Assembly (NCBI RefSeq): GCF_018687715.1
Contig: NC_056756.1
Coordinates: 39,714,480-39,778,479 of the forward strand
DNA length: 64,000 bases
Direction: 5' to 3'
DNA from: Carya illinoinensis
Lineage: Eukaryota > Streptophyta > Magnoliopsida > Fagales > Juglandaceae
Positions within the stretch are counted from its first letter, which is position 1, and each line of letters begins with the position of its first letter. A model generated the notes under the pieces. That model was not told the DNA's origin. It made no database searches and saw only the letters and a list, made by a program, of their open reading frames with translations. The position numbers and the translations under genes were made by a program. Shown piece by piece: positions 46,246-57,636 of the stretch.

Positions 46246-47799
46246 GCTCTAAATTGCAGCAACTGATCTATGTATACTCACGTTACAAAGTTGGGTTACA
46301 AACTTAATGGTAAATATTTTGCCACACGCAATATGAACATACATGTGTATTAGTATGAATTTACGAGCCATCTTATACTTGCATCAATCTAATTATACGT
46401 TAAAAATGTAATCTCTTAGAGTCTTCCTTTGTTTGGTCATGATTTCTCCCACAATATATAGTCCACCCTGTATCGATAAACTTCTAGTATAACTAGACAG
46501 TACAATTAATTAAGTAGAAAGTATTTTCATTGTCCAACATTAATACCATGTCAAACAGCCATTAATTAACTATATTACTGTCATTCACATTCACAGCTTT
46601 TGGTGTTTAGATGGGATTAATTCATGTACTCTTTGCCTCTTATTTTGTTGAATTTGGATTTAGTACCTATGGTACAAATACTATTTAATTGCTCATATCT
46701 AAAAAATGAATTATTATAGTCATCGCTTTGTATTTCTCCCCTCATATTTAATTTCTAACAAGCATCGATGTTTCTAACAAACTAATATTAATTTGAAATT
46801 GAAACTCTTAGTTTATTTTAAAATAATATTGTTTCATTAACTAAGAGACCAGTTGTTTAGATAGTGAGATGAAATGATTTGAAAAAATTAAATTGAGAAA
46901 ATTGTAATAATAAACTAGCCTCTAAATCAACGTGTTGTTTTTTTACCAGTGAGTGAGGCAGCAGAAGATGCTTCATCATTTCAATAAACTAGCCAGTTGT
47001 ACTTTACTACATCAAGAGTCAAGACTTTGTGTTTATTTTTGTTCGCTCGATTAATTAGTTATACTTTTTAATTTTTATTCAATATATATTGGATCGCAAG
47101 AAGCTTTTAACCTTAAAGAATGAAGATGATCGATGCATGTTTTATTCATTTAAAAATTTTAAATCAGGGTTCTCAATGATTGTATGTATGAGATATTTCT
47201 TTTTTCTTTGGTTGTTTATATATAGTTATATCCTTTTCCATATCATGGAGTTTTCAATATTATTTTTTTCTTGTATTTTAAAACTATTTATATGTTTTCA
47301 ATTTTATTTTAATGATATGCCTATTGAGTAGATAAAGTGAAACCTCCATTAGTGAACTTATTGGCTTATCAATGTCTTCTAATTACTAGTACAGTGACAT
47401 TTTGGTTGGTTAAAAACTTAACAAGAGATGGATGCATAAAGTGATCGGCGTTTTATCTCAACTCATTATTATAATTTTATTAAATTTTTACATAAAATAT
47501 AATATTAAATTTAACTTTTTTAAATTTTAAAATAATAATAATATTAAAAATAATATTTTAAAAATATTTTATTTAACTTTTAACTTTTATCTCAAATCAT
47601 CTTATTCTAACTTACTATTCAAATAGTACCTTAAAAGTGAAGGGGTGTCGGCCGACTGAAGTAGAATCATAAATCAATATCTTAGAAGTTGAGTGTATTT
47701 CTATCAATCCAAATTACCTCTTAAGTGGGCGGACATGGGCTCATAATAAAGTCGCCCAGTGGGCAATGGGAGAAAAGACGTACATGCAGACCATGCTCG
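46246..47799. other. 3' flank of the RLP pseudogene and AT-rich spacer
   Basis: About 46960-47095 matches 58295-58420 downstream of RLP-B (GCTTCATCATTTCAATAAACTAG, then TACTTTACTACATCAAG), so the 3' flank duplicated with the gene. 47450-47640 contains a decayed Tourist-like MITE interior. The 47089-47331 open frame is AT-rich, hydrophobic and unrecognised, and is not called. Confidence 0.65.
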
Positions 47800-48045
47800 T
47801 GTTGGAAGTAAGCACTTTAGTGGGCTGTGGGCCAAACCGTCTTTGGGTTATTTTAATACGTGTTTATTCTCCTTATTGTAACCTGTATTTGTTTACTAAG
47901 AGCTCATGGGCTTGAGGGTATTTTTGTACTTTACTTATGATAGTGTAGATATGCCTGGTAAGGGAAGAAGGAAATTATCTGAAATATTTTCTGTACTGTT
48001 CTATAATAATTTAGTAATTTTCAACAAAAATTATTTATAAGTACA
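47800..48045. mobile_element. Candidate short solo LTR
   Basis: A 246-bp segment beginning TGTTGGAAGTAAG and ending TTATAAGTACA. It is flanked by GCTCG (47795-47799) and GCTGG (48046-48050), a 4-of-5 match. It separates two stretches of recognisable RLP spacer. Termini and near-duplication fit a solo copia or TRIM LTR, but no second copy is in the window. Confidence 0.4.
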
Positions 48046-49739
48046 GCTGGTCACGCTGTTCTATACTAGTTAGTGATAAACACATTTCAAATACATACCA
48101 TAAGCATTTTAAAAGCTTGCAAATGTCCAGTAGCAAAATTTGAAGAGACTAATAAAACAAAATAATATAGAAAGTTACAAAAATCATGACTAAATGATTA
48201 CAACTTAAAAATCAAGACAACGTAAATGATACGGTAGAGTAAACGGATGATGTGAGTGAACAACATGAAAATAACACCAAGTATATGAATGTGTCCCATA
48301 TTTGTTTTTTTTCAATATTAATTCACCTTCTACTACACGCAAATTGACTCGGTGATCGAGTTCGATTAGATTTAAAGATCAATTTGTCATGGAAATTGGA
48401 TTATCAGTCTAAACCCTTTTTCCAAGCAAAAACAAATTTTCAAATAGAATTGATTGCATTGGTCCTCAAGAATACAAAAATATCTCTTGTCGCCATCTTG
48501 CTAAATAGACTTAAGGTTGGTTTGCAAATCATTTATCTCGTCTCGTCTAATTATTATAATTTTTTTCATAATTTTAAATAAAATATAATAAATAATTTAA
48601 CTTTTTTAAATTTTAAAATAATAATAATATTAAAAAATAATATTTTAACAATATTTTATTCAACTTTCATCCCATCTCATATCATTTGATTTATGTAACC
48701 AAGCGTGACCTTAATTCCTCTAATTTATCCGGCTAAACAATTTTTAGCACTTGACTAAGATTGGCATCTCTCAACACGCCAATACTCCAAGAATATTAAT
48801 AACGAGGAAATTAAAAGAAATAAAAATCTTAATCCCAAGAAGACAAGTAATTATGGGAACCAGTAATAAGGTATTTTTTATTTGAATTGAGATATGAATT
48901 GAACCTTATCACACTTCCTCAATCTATAATTTTTAAGGTAGAATAATTGACTCTAAAAAACATTTTATCAATTGAAATAATTTTTCAAATGACCAAAATT
49001 TATTGGACACAGAAAATTTGATTACGATAAATGGATGATGGGATTGCGGGGCATGAAAACGTATAGAAAGGTTTAGATATAGATCAAGTTTAATTGGACA
49101 ACTGTCTTCCCTACTTGTTTTTCCAAATAATTGACCTTACATTACATGCAAATTACATTGACTTGGGTCAATCTAATTAAATTCGAATAAGCTTTTGTGT
49201 AGATTTGGACTCTCTTGAAATATGACCCGGGCCCCTTTTAGGCGCAGTATTCTACCATTGTTTTTTTGCATTTTGAAGGATGCTTACATGTTGGTGAATG
49301 TGAAAGAGACTAGCATTTCAGCAAAATATATCCAAAATAATTTATTATATTAATTTTTATTAATTATATAAATAATACGTTGGCATATTCTTATTAAAAA
49401 AAGAACAAGGAAAGGTTCTTTCTTGCAATACATAATGTGTTGATTAGCACATAAGAATTAGATAGTTTGATAGATTAATAATATTTGTGTTCATGTTTCT
49501 CGATTAATTTGGCTTAAGGTTAAACCAAACCCACAAACTTGGTTGAGCAAAACTTGTTTTTCGCTTCCAAGAATCATAAGGAAGAGAGTTTGTGTTTCAG
49601 AATTTATTTCTACGTCCTTCAAAGAAAATTCTAAATATAAGCTCACACACCACATTATTTTTTTTTTAACCAAATATTTGGTATATGGATAATAAATAGA
49701 AGAATTCAATTAGTTTAAGAATAATAAATCCATTTTTTT
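48046..49739. other. RLP spacer copy with MITE; no gene
   Basis: From about 48065 the sequence follows the spacer seen at 33770 and 22456, including an uninterrupted version of the Copia-1 right flank at about 48145-48165. 48720-49290 follows 23240-23640 and 52430-53010. 49470-49800 is related to 53150-53290 and leads into an RLP relic. The minus open frame 49491-49709 is not conserved. Confidence 0.7.
48514..48710. mobile_element. Tourist-like MITE with TTA target duplication
   Basis: The ends AGGTTGGTTTGC and (reverse complement) GGTCACGCTTGG are flanked by TTA (48511-48513, 48711-48713). The interior matches the 23006-23219 element, which sits at the orthologous place in the RLP-A spacer, so the insertion predates the spacer duplication. 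Confidence 0.8.
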
Positions 49740-50250
49740 TTTTAAATATGTGGTGTGTGGGCTTGTGAGTAACAAATCTCTTTCAAAGAAAATATTATAC
49801 GGATTAAGTCTCGGAAGGAATTGCTAGTCTTACAATATTGTTGGTTGTCTGGAATTTATGAAGAAATAATTTAACTAAATTAACCACTCTGAAGATTGAT
49901 TTTTTAAAAGATTTACACTCTCTTGATTTCTCTCGGAACTAGCTTCGTGGTGAAATCTCATTGAGCATTTCAAATTTAAGTTTCCTACGTCATTTGGACT
50001 TGTTGAATAACAACTTGTAAAGAAAAATTCCAATTGGAGCTTACCTTCAAATTCTCAATGCTTTTGTGGTTTTGCCTCTATGGGCAGTCCTGAAATATCT
50101 TGTCGTTCTCCATTTCTAAATAAGTGTTTGGGTAATCTTCATAAAGTTTATAATGATATTGGAGTCCAAAAAAGTCATTAGATTCAGATAGTCTAGGCAG
50201 ATAATGATGATGGGTTTACATTGTTGCAACAGAAACTTTAAATTTTTCTT
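49740..50250 (+). pseudogene. RLP 3'-end relic
   Basis: Translation in shifting frames gives GIASLTILLVVWNL, RNNLTKL, LKDLHSLDFSRN, LRGEISLSISNLSFLRHLDLLNNNL and an IPIGAYLQILNAF segment, matching the last LRRs and cap of RLP-A. It ends near a DDGFT-like juxtamembrane relic at about 50190-50220. Many stops. No 5' part is present. Confidence 0.85.
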
Positions 50251-53200
50251 AAATTTAAAATTCCAAGATCATTTTGTTCTAAATTTTTAAAAAACCAAAT
50301 AAAATGTGTAATATTAGTTAAATCACTGATCATAGTCAAGTGCAATCTATCTATATTTTTCGTGGAGTGCTCTTCAAGACTTTTATATTTTCAATCCTAT
50401 GCATGAACTTTCTTAATTTTTTCTTAACCTTTCTTCTTTTTCCTAAATGTACATATATACGTTGGTCATATATTTTTTAGCATTAAAGAAGAAAAGCTCT
50501 TCATCTAGCTTTAGATTTTGATGATGAATATGTATGGTTGGAGTAAACAAATTCAAAAGCATTCCTTTACAATCTTGTCGCATTCATTTTTTCAAGATCT
50601 ATCCATTAGTTAAGATATCGTGGTTTTGAGTAAACAAATTCAAAAGCATTCCTTTTTACGATCTTGTCGCATTCATTGTTTATAAGATCTATTCATTTTT
50701 TATACTTTTACTTATTTTCTGAGGGCATTGATTGAAACTCTCTTTTTGTCATCTTCAAGAAGCGTCCCATAATAATTTTGAGCAATATTACACAACCTCC
50801 CAACTTTCACACACTACTTTCTTTTTCAAATTTTTCAAAATTTTAATTTTTTTTAAAATTTTTTTTAGTTTATTCTTTTTAAATTAATTCAATTTTTCTA
50901 TTCATTATTAATATATTAAATATTTTATAAAAGAAAAAATAATAAAAATTAAAAAAAAGTGTAGTGTGCGAAAGTTGTGTAGATTTTTTGTTATTGTTTT
51001 TCTTTCTCTTCTATTGATTGTCATTCGAGCAAGTGCTTGCATGTCTAAATTTAATATATTTTAAAATATTAGTAAATAATAATAAAATAATTTTAAATAA
51101 TAGTAAAATAGTTTTAATTGAAATATATTATTAAATTTTAGAAAATGAGAGGAAAATATTTAAATATAATATTATAAATTCAAAAAAAAATTATTTAAAT
51201 ATAATTTTAAAAATTTTATTTTCGTAAAATTTTTTTATTGCTTTTTATATTTTATTTAGAAGTTTGAAAAAGATATAATGATTAAGTAATAATTAGATAA
51301 AAAAAAATTAAAATTTATGATTTTTATTTTTAATAATATTTGAAAATAAATATTTAAAAATATCTCATATTATATGAGAATACCTCGTTGTACTAACATT
51401 AATGCCTTACTTTACAATAAAAAAATTACGAATTGATTAAAATAAAAAACCACAAAACATAGTAGACATGATCATGATTAACAATTTTTGGAGACAACTG
51501 TGACGAAGCAATGGAGCTAAAAAAATTTAAGAACCCCTCGTCAAATTCCACGACAAATTACTTAATTAAAACTGTATGCCTAATCGTTAATTGGGAAATT
51601 CGAAATAATAAATACATAATTATTTTATGACTTTTACACAGCTTTTAATAAAATATTATTATTTTTTGAATTAAAAATTAAACAAAATTTATATAAATTT
51701 AAAAGATAATATTCTCTTAATTAAATCAAAGCATGCACGAAAATCTGGAATAGTGTTTAGGTATAAAAATTTGATTGTATCTAAAATTACTCAATATAAA
51801 TCTATAACTAAAAGAAATCTTCCACAGCATAAGTTTTACCGTATGAAACCGACTAATGACAAGGAACGTAATTTTTTTCCCTGTGTGTAGAAACAACAAT
51901 TTCTGTCATAATTCCTTTATTTTTGCTAAAATTTTCCAAATGGTTAGCCTTCTAATTTACTCAATTGGTCCAATTAACGTTCTTAATTATCTCTTCTGGT
52001 AAAAGTTTTCATAAAGTACTTGGCCTTATGTTAAACGCCAAATCGACTCCGTCAACCCAATTAAATTTGGGGTCACCTTATATTAAACCGTATTATACGC
52101 CAAAGTTTGGATTATCTGCAAATTTAAAAGTCCTAACATGCGACTACAGATGGGATGACAGTCCTAATAGAATTGATTGCATTGCATTGGTCCCCTAGAA
52201 CTAAAAAATCTCTCTTGTCGTGGTGTTGCTAAATAGACTTAAAAGCTAGTTTGTTTTCACAAATATTTATCTCATTTCATATAATTATTATAATTTTTTT
52301 AATTTTTTAATCAAAATATAATAGACAATTCAAAATTTTCAACTCTCAAAATAAAAATAATATTCTAACAATATTTTTTTTTTCAAATTTCAATTCTTAA
52401 CTTTCATTTTATCTCATTTCAATCAGTCAATTTTTACCACCAAGCTAAGGTTGACATCTTTCAACAGGCCAGTAGTTCAAAGTATTAACACAGAGGAAAT
52501 TAGAAGAAATAAAAAGTAAAGACTGCTGATCTAGTTAAAAGAAATTAGGAGAAATAAAAAGTTGATGGATCCTAAGAAGACAACCAATTATGGAAATCAG
52601 CAATAATGAATTTTTTATTTGAATTGAATTATGAATTAATCCTTATCGCGCTTCCTTTATAATTTTTAAAGTAGAATAATTGACTCTAAAAAAACATTTT
52701 ATAAATTGAAATAATTTTTCAACTGTCTAAAATTTATCGAACACAGAAAATTTGGTTACGATGAATGGATGATGTGGTTGTGGAGCATGAAAACGCGTAG
52801 AAGGGTTTAGATATAGATAAGGTTTGAACTACTTTCTTTCATACCTTTTTTCCAAATAATTAACCTAACTTTACACGCAAATTGAATTGACTTGGGTCAA
52901 TCCAATTAAATTCTAGTAAGCTTTTGTGTAGATTTGAACTCTCTTGAAATCTGGCCACTTTTAGACGCTCTATTCTACCATTGTTTTTTTTTTTTTTTTT
53001 TTTTTTTGAAAGATGCTTACATGTTGGTCCATGTGAATTAACGAGATTAGCATTTGAACAAAATAAATCCAAAAGTATTTATGATATTAATTTTGATTAA
53101 TTATATAAATAATATAAAGGTTCTTTCTTGCAATACATTTATGCGTGTATGGCTTATGTTAAACCAAACTCACCAACTTGGTTGAGCAAAACTTGTTTTT

Positions 53201-53269
53201 GTTCTTCGAGAATCACAAGGAAGAGTGTTTGTGTTTCAGAATTTATGGCTACTTCTTTCAAATAATATA
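50251..53269. other. AT-rich spacer with shared blocks; no gene
   Basis: 50500-50700 contains a short internal duplication (AACAAATTCAAAAGCATTCCTTT occurs at about 50546 and 50635). 51540-51690 matches spacer copies at 10531 and 14186. 52230-52430 is a right-truncated Tourist-like MITE (left end AGCTAGTTTG). 52430-53010 matches the other spacers, including the unoccupied MITE site near 52715. The open frame 51965-52198 overlaps spacer repeats and is not called. Confidence 0.65.
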
Positions 53270-53460
53270 TTATATGGTTGGAAGGAATTGTTGGTTAATT
53301 TTATAAAGATGTTGTCTTGAATTTATGGAGAAATAATTTAACTAAATTAATCACTCTGAAAATTGGTTTGCTAAAAAATTTGCACTCTGTTGATTATTCT
53401 GGAAACTAGCTTCGTGCTGAAATCCCAATGAGCATTTCTAATTTAAGTTTTTACAAATTC
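53270..53460 (+). pseudogene. Short RLP 3' relic
   Basis: It parallels 49810-49985: a WNL.RNNLTKLITLKIGLLKNLHSVD-like translation, then a SGN*LRAEIPMSISNLS-like segment. Stops are present. It sits about 3.5 kb downstream of its twin with the same flanking TTGGTTGAGCAAAACTTGTT, so the two relics are themselves duplicates. Confidence 0.82.
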
Positions 53461-54831
53461 TCTCTAAAAACAAGTTTAGAAATTTTTTAGAATCTCAATT
53501 CCTAGAAATTAATTCTCTTCTATTTTGACAGAAGATGAAACCAAGCATCTAATTTATTTTGGCACTTTTATATATTTTTATTTATTTATTTTTAAAATTC
53601 CACATAATAAATTTTATTAAGTGACAACGGATGATATGACATGTATCTATTTTTTCGAGCAAAAACAAAATTTCCAAATAGAATAATTGATTGCATTAAT
53701 TGGTCATATTGTGATAGGATGAGAATACCACATCATCCGAGCTAGCTCCTTGAATATCTAATAATTTTTCATTGGGAAGTACTCCTTGTAAGACCATATA
53801 GCATGTACTCAAACGTTGAACAAAGAAAGCTGTTAGATGAAAGACCAATAAGCATTTATTGAGAGAGGAAAATTTGGCACAAAGAATAGGTCAAAGTTAG
53901 CAATTGGCATAAGATCAAAGTAGTACTCCTTGTAAGATCATCATGTAGTCATTCAAGAAAGTGTCTACATTTTATTATTTTCAAGAAATTAAATGAGGGA
54001 AGAAATATGAATACAAAAAGTAGTTGGATGAAACATCAAACACTTAATTGAGGGAAGAAAAACGACACATTAATTAATTAAAGAATAGACTAAAAACTGA
54101 ATTCACTCGTGTCCAAGAATTCCAACAACAAGAGTTGAGATAATGTCGAGAAAAATACCTCAAATGTCAAGATATTGTAAGTTTGAGAGTTTTTGTTTTT
54201 AGTTTTTATTTATATGTTCATACTTATATTTTTCATTATTAAGGAATTTTTATTTCTAAATTATTTTATAGGGATTCTTAATTTAATATTTTTATATGGA
54301 TTCTACTTAATGTTGAACGTCCTCCTCATTAATTAATCACTCGTAGATCCCTTTATTACTCACCAAAAAATCACCCAAAATACTCTAAGAACCCTGATCA
54401 TCAAGTATAGAAAAGCCCTTTTTTACAAAGTTTTTAATAAATTATTCTTAATTATTTCTCAAATTAAAAATTAAACAAAATTTATAGAAATTTAAAAGAT
54501 AATATTCTTTAAAAAGTTAAATTAAAAAGATAATATCAATTTTGTCAATCTAAATGACTAAAACCAAGGTACGTAATTGGACATATAGCATGCAGGAAAA
54601 CGAGTAGTAAGGATTTGGATATAAGAGTAATTAACTTTCATGACATCAGTATGACTGTATGAAGACTATTTATTTCAAATAACTGACAAATTTAGTGGTT
54701 TGTTAGTCATGTACGTACTCATGTAGGTCCTAGCTAGGAATTGAAGATTGAAATTATCAACTACTGGCCCCACGCGGTTTGCGGGCCTTACGCGGGTTTC
54801 AAAATAAATCTAAGTTCATACGAAAAACTAG
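53461..54831. other. Upstream spacer of RLP-B; no gene
   Basis: 53690-54330 follows 24460-24960 and 54430-54831 follows about 25190-25541 of the RLP-A upstream region, with small indels. This includes CCTAGCTAGGAAT and CTACTGGCCCCACGCGGTTT. The region closest to the gene is the best conserved, as expected for a shared promoter or for recent divergence. Confidence 0.75.
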
Positions 54832-54841
54832 TATAAAAATA
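54832..54841 (+). promoter_or_regulatory. Predicted TATA box of RLP-B
   Basis: TATAAAAATA, 102 bp before the ATG, in the same AAACTAG context as RLP-A. The leader shares GTTCTCTTTGG.ATATCAAAA and ATAGAGAGTAAAACA immediately before ATG. Confidence 0.68.
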
Positions 54842-54933
54842 AATCCAATAGTTCTCTTTGGAATATCAAAACCCATATAAGTTGCATTAAGATATAATAT
54901 CTCTTATCAGTATTCTAAATAGAGAGTAAAACA

Positions 54934-57636
54934 ATGAGAGGTTGTTATCTCCAATTTCTGCTTCTACTACTTGGCCTCTTATCATGCAATGCAACAAAAC
55001 TTGGATTTAATTCCAATTTGCTTACGGATTCTAAACTCAGATGCATACAGGAAGAACGACAAACACTTCTCCAATTCAAGCAACACCTTGTTGATCCTTC
55101 CCATTGGCTGTCTTCTTGGGACAATGGTACTGAAGATTGTTGCAAGTGGAAAGGAATTAGTTGCAGCAACAAAACAGGTCATGTTGTTACGCTTGATCTC
55201 CGGGCAAATTTGCGGTATGTTAAAACTGCAACTAAATATCTAGGAGGTGAGATAAGCTCTTCATTACTTGGATTGCAATATTTGACTTACATGGACTTAA
55301 GTTTCAATAACTTTTCCGGAAAATCCTTCCCAACTTTTGTTGGCTCACTCACTAGATTACAATATCTCAATCTTTCAAACACCAATATAGCCGGAACCAT
55401 TCCATTACAATTAGGAAATCTCTCGAGATTGATTTCTCTTGATCTCAGTTGGAATTATGATTTGACGGAGACACATAATCTTGATTGGTTAATTCATCTT
55501 TCATCCTTAATACACTTGGACATAAGCAGTGTTAACCTGAGCCAAGTAGTCAATTGGCCCAATAAGGTTATGATGCTCCCTTCTTTGATACACTTGAGTC
55601 TAAGTTATTGTAGTCTCTCCACAATGACTCCTCAATTGCTTTCCATCAATGCTAATTTCTCATCACAACTTCTATTTCTAGATCTCTTTAACAATCATCT
55701 CAACTGCTCCATATTTCATTGGTTGCTCAACTTCACTACAAGCGCTGTTGATCTGGACCTTGGAGCTAACGAGTTACAATGCTCCATTCCATATGCTTTT
55801 GGTAGCATGAGTTCTCTTCGAAAACTAGATCTCAACGGAAATAAGCTTGTTGGTGGCATTCCAAAATCTTTTTGGAATTTATGCTCCTTAGATTCATTGT
55901 ATCTTCAGGATAACAATCTTCATGGAAATCTTTACGAATTTATGAGTAATGCATCAGGTTGCTTAGTGGACTCTTTGCAGAATTTTCAAATAAGCAACAA
56001 TAAATTCACGGGACCATTGCCGCAGAGTATTGGAAACCTATCCAATCTTCATATTTTGGATGTTTATGAGAATTCCCTTGTAGGGGTGATCACTGAAGCC
56101 CATTTTTCAAATCTCTCCAAACTGAAAGAGTTATATTTAGGTTTCAACCCCTTGATTTTGAGCTTCAACTACGACTGGGTCCCTCCATTCCAATTGGATT
56201 GTATTTTTTTAAGCCATTGCAGATTAGGATCGGCTTTCCCGAAGTGGCTTCAAAGTCAAAAGAATTATCGTATACTTGATATTTCTAATGCTGGGATTTC
56301 TGACATTATCCCTACTTGGTTTTGGGACTTCCCTCCCAGGTTATACCATTTAAATATGTATAACAATCAGTTACATGGGAACTTGCCAGACTTGTCATCA
56401 TCCAGACTTGATGAGTTTGCTATTATAGATTTAAGCACCAATCGTTTCAATGGTTCAATACCACATTTTCCATCAAATGTGTTATCACTAGACCTATCGA
56501 ATAATAGGTTTTCTGGGCCCATTTCCTTCCTATGTGAACTCAATACTCCAACGTTATTGGAGTTTTTAATCCTCTCAAACAATACACTGTCTGGAGAGCT
56601 TCCAGATTGCTGGACATATATTCCTGACTTGGTTGTTCTTAATTTGGCCAATAACAATTTCTATGGAAAAATACCAGACTCAATGGGCTCCTTAGTCTTG
56701 GTTCAACTTTTGCATTTAAGCAACAATGGATTTGTGGGAAAGATTCCAACATCCCTTCAAAAATGTAGCAAGTTAATAACCATGGACTTGGGAGCAAATA
56801 ACTTGTCCGGAATGGTACCTCCATGGATTGGTGATAGTTTTCCAAATTTGGTTATTCTTAACCTACGATCGAATCAGCTTTTTGGAAGTTTGCCTTTGAA
56901 CCTATGTCGTCTACAACATATTCAGATCTTGGACCTTTCTTTGAACAAGATTAATGGAACTATTCCAGAATGTATCTACAATTTGACTGCAATGTCTCAT
57001 ACAATGGATACAATTTCAAGTGCCATTTATGCAAGCAATTCAATTGGATCTTATACAGACTCTGCATCCTTGGTATGGAAAGGAAGAGAGTTTGTGTTCA
57101 AAGATTTCTTGGGACTTGTGAAGATGATTGATTTTTCAAATAACAAATTACATGGAGAGATTCCAGAAGGTATTACTAACCTTACAGAATTAATTGCCTT
57201 GAATTTATCCAGAAACAATTTATCTGGATTAATCCCTCTGAAGATCGGTTTGTTGATAAATTTGGAGTCTCTTGATTTATCTAGAAACCAACTTTATGGT
57301 GAAATCCCAATGAGCATTTCCAACTTAAGTTTCCTCAGCCAGTTGGACTTGTCCGCCAACAACTTATCCGGCAAAATCCCAACAGGAACTCAAATACAGA
57401 GCCTCGATGCTTTTGCATTTATGGGAAATCCTAAACTATGTGGCTCTCCACTTCCAAACAAGTGTCTAGAAGATCTTCATCCAATTTCCACTAACACTCA
57501 GGGCCACAAGAATGATAATGTTCAGGCAAATGATGATGATGGATTTATAACTAAAGGATTTTATGTTGCTGCAACTCTTGGATTCATTGTAGGATTTTGG
57601 TGGGTGTGTTTTATATTAGCACTTAATCAATGCTAA
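54934..57636 (+). CDS. LRR receptor-like protein RLP-B (EIX2/Cf-type), 900 aa, shortened tail
   Basis: Single-exon paralogue of RLP-A with the same expected role as a kinase-less surface receptor. Signal peptide about 1-24; cap RCIQEERQTLLQFK with CC at 69-70 and C77; one copy of the 80-residue block (about 170-249); LRRs throughout. The island at about 683-725 carries SLVWKGREFVF and is longer in serine/tyrosine than in RLP-A. The C-terminal cap (NPKLCGSPLPNKC) is near 832, the juxtamembrane is strongly acidic (NDDDG), and the membrane helix is about 874-897 (GFIVGFWWVCFILAL). The protein then stops after LNQC. Relative to RLP-A, an 11-bp insertion around 57623-57636 shifts the frame and removes the remaining tail, still readable out of frame as IQYIMKLLTPNA. 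The RLP-A-equivalent ATG is used. The ectodomain frame is intact; effect of the lost tail is unknown. Confidence 0.93.
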   Translation: MRGCYLQFLLLLLGLLSCNATKLGFNSNLLTDSKLRCIQEERQTLLQFKQHLVDPSHWLSSWDNGTEDCCKWKGISCSNKTGHVVTLDLRANLRYVKTATKYLGGEISSSLLGLQYLTYMDLSFNNFSGKSFPTFVGSLTRLQYLNLSNTNIAGTIPLQLGNLSRLISLDLSWNYDLTETHNLDWLIHLSSLIHLDISSVNLSQVVNWPNKVMMLPSLIHLSLSYCSLSTMTPQLLSINANFSSQLLFLDLFNNHLNCSIFHWLLNFTTSAVDLDLGANELQCSIPYAFGSMSSLRKLDLNGNKLVGGIPKSFWNLCSLDSLYLQDNNLHGNLYEFMSNASGCLVDSLQNFQISNNKFTGPLPQSIGNLSNLHILDVYENSLVGVITEAHFSNLSKLKELYLGFNPLILSFNYDWVPPFQLDCIFLSHCRLGSAFPKWLQSQKNYRILDISNAGISDIIPTWFWDFPPRLYHLNMYNNQLHGNLPDLSSSRLDEFAIIDLSTNRFNGSIPHFPSNVLSLDLSNNRFSGPISFLCELNTPTLLEFLILSNNTLSGELPDCWTYIPDLVVLNLANNNFYGKIPDSMGSLVLVQLLHLSNNGFVGKIPTSLQKCSKLITMDLGANNLSGMVPPWIGDSFPNLVILNLRSNQLFGSLPLNLCRLQHIQILDLSLNKINGTIPECIYNLTAMSHTMDTISSAIYASNSIGSYTDSASLVWKGREFVFKDFLGLVKMIDFSNNKLHGEIPEGITNLTELIALNLSRNNLSGLIPLKIGLLINLESLDLSRNQLYGEIPMSISNLSFLSQLDLSANNLSGKIPTGTQIQSLDAFAFMGNPKLCGSPLPNKCLEDLHPISTNTQGHKNDNVQANDDDGFITKGFYVAATLGFIVGFWWVCFILALNQC
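55441..55680 (+). repeat. Single 240-bp LRR-block unit of RLP-B
   Basis: Homologous to each of the four units in RLP-A (starts GATCTCAGTTGGAATTATGA) and present once, between the same flanking LRRs. It represents the unexpanded state. Confidence 0.93.

Noticed and set aside
47089..47331. 80-aa Phe-rich hydrophobic frame
   Set aside because: AT-rich composition, no homologue recognised, and the paralogous 3' flank at 58400 does not preserve it.
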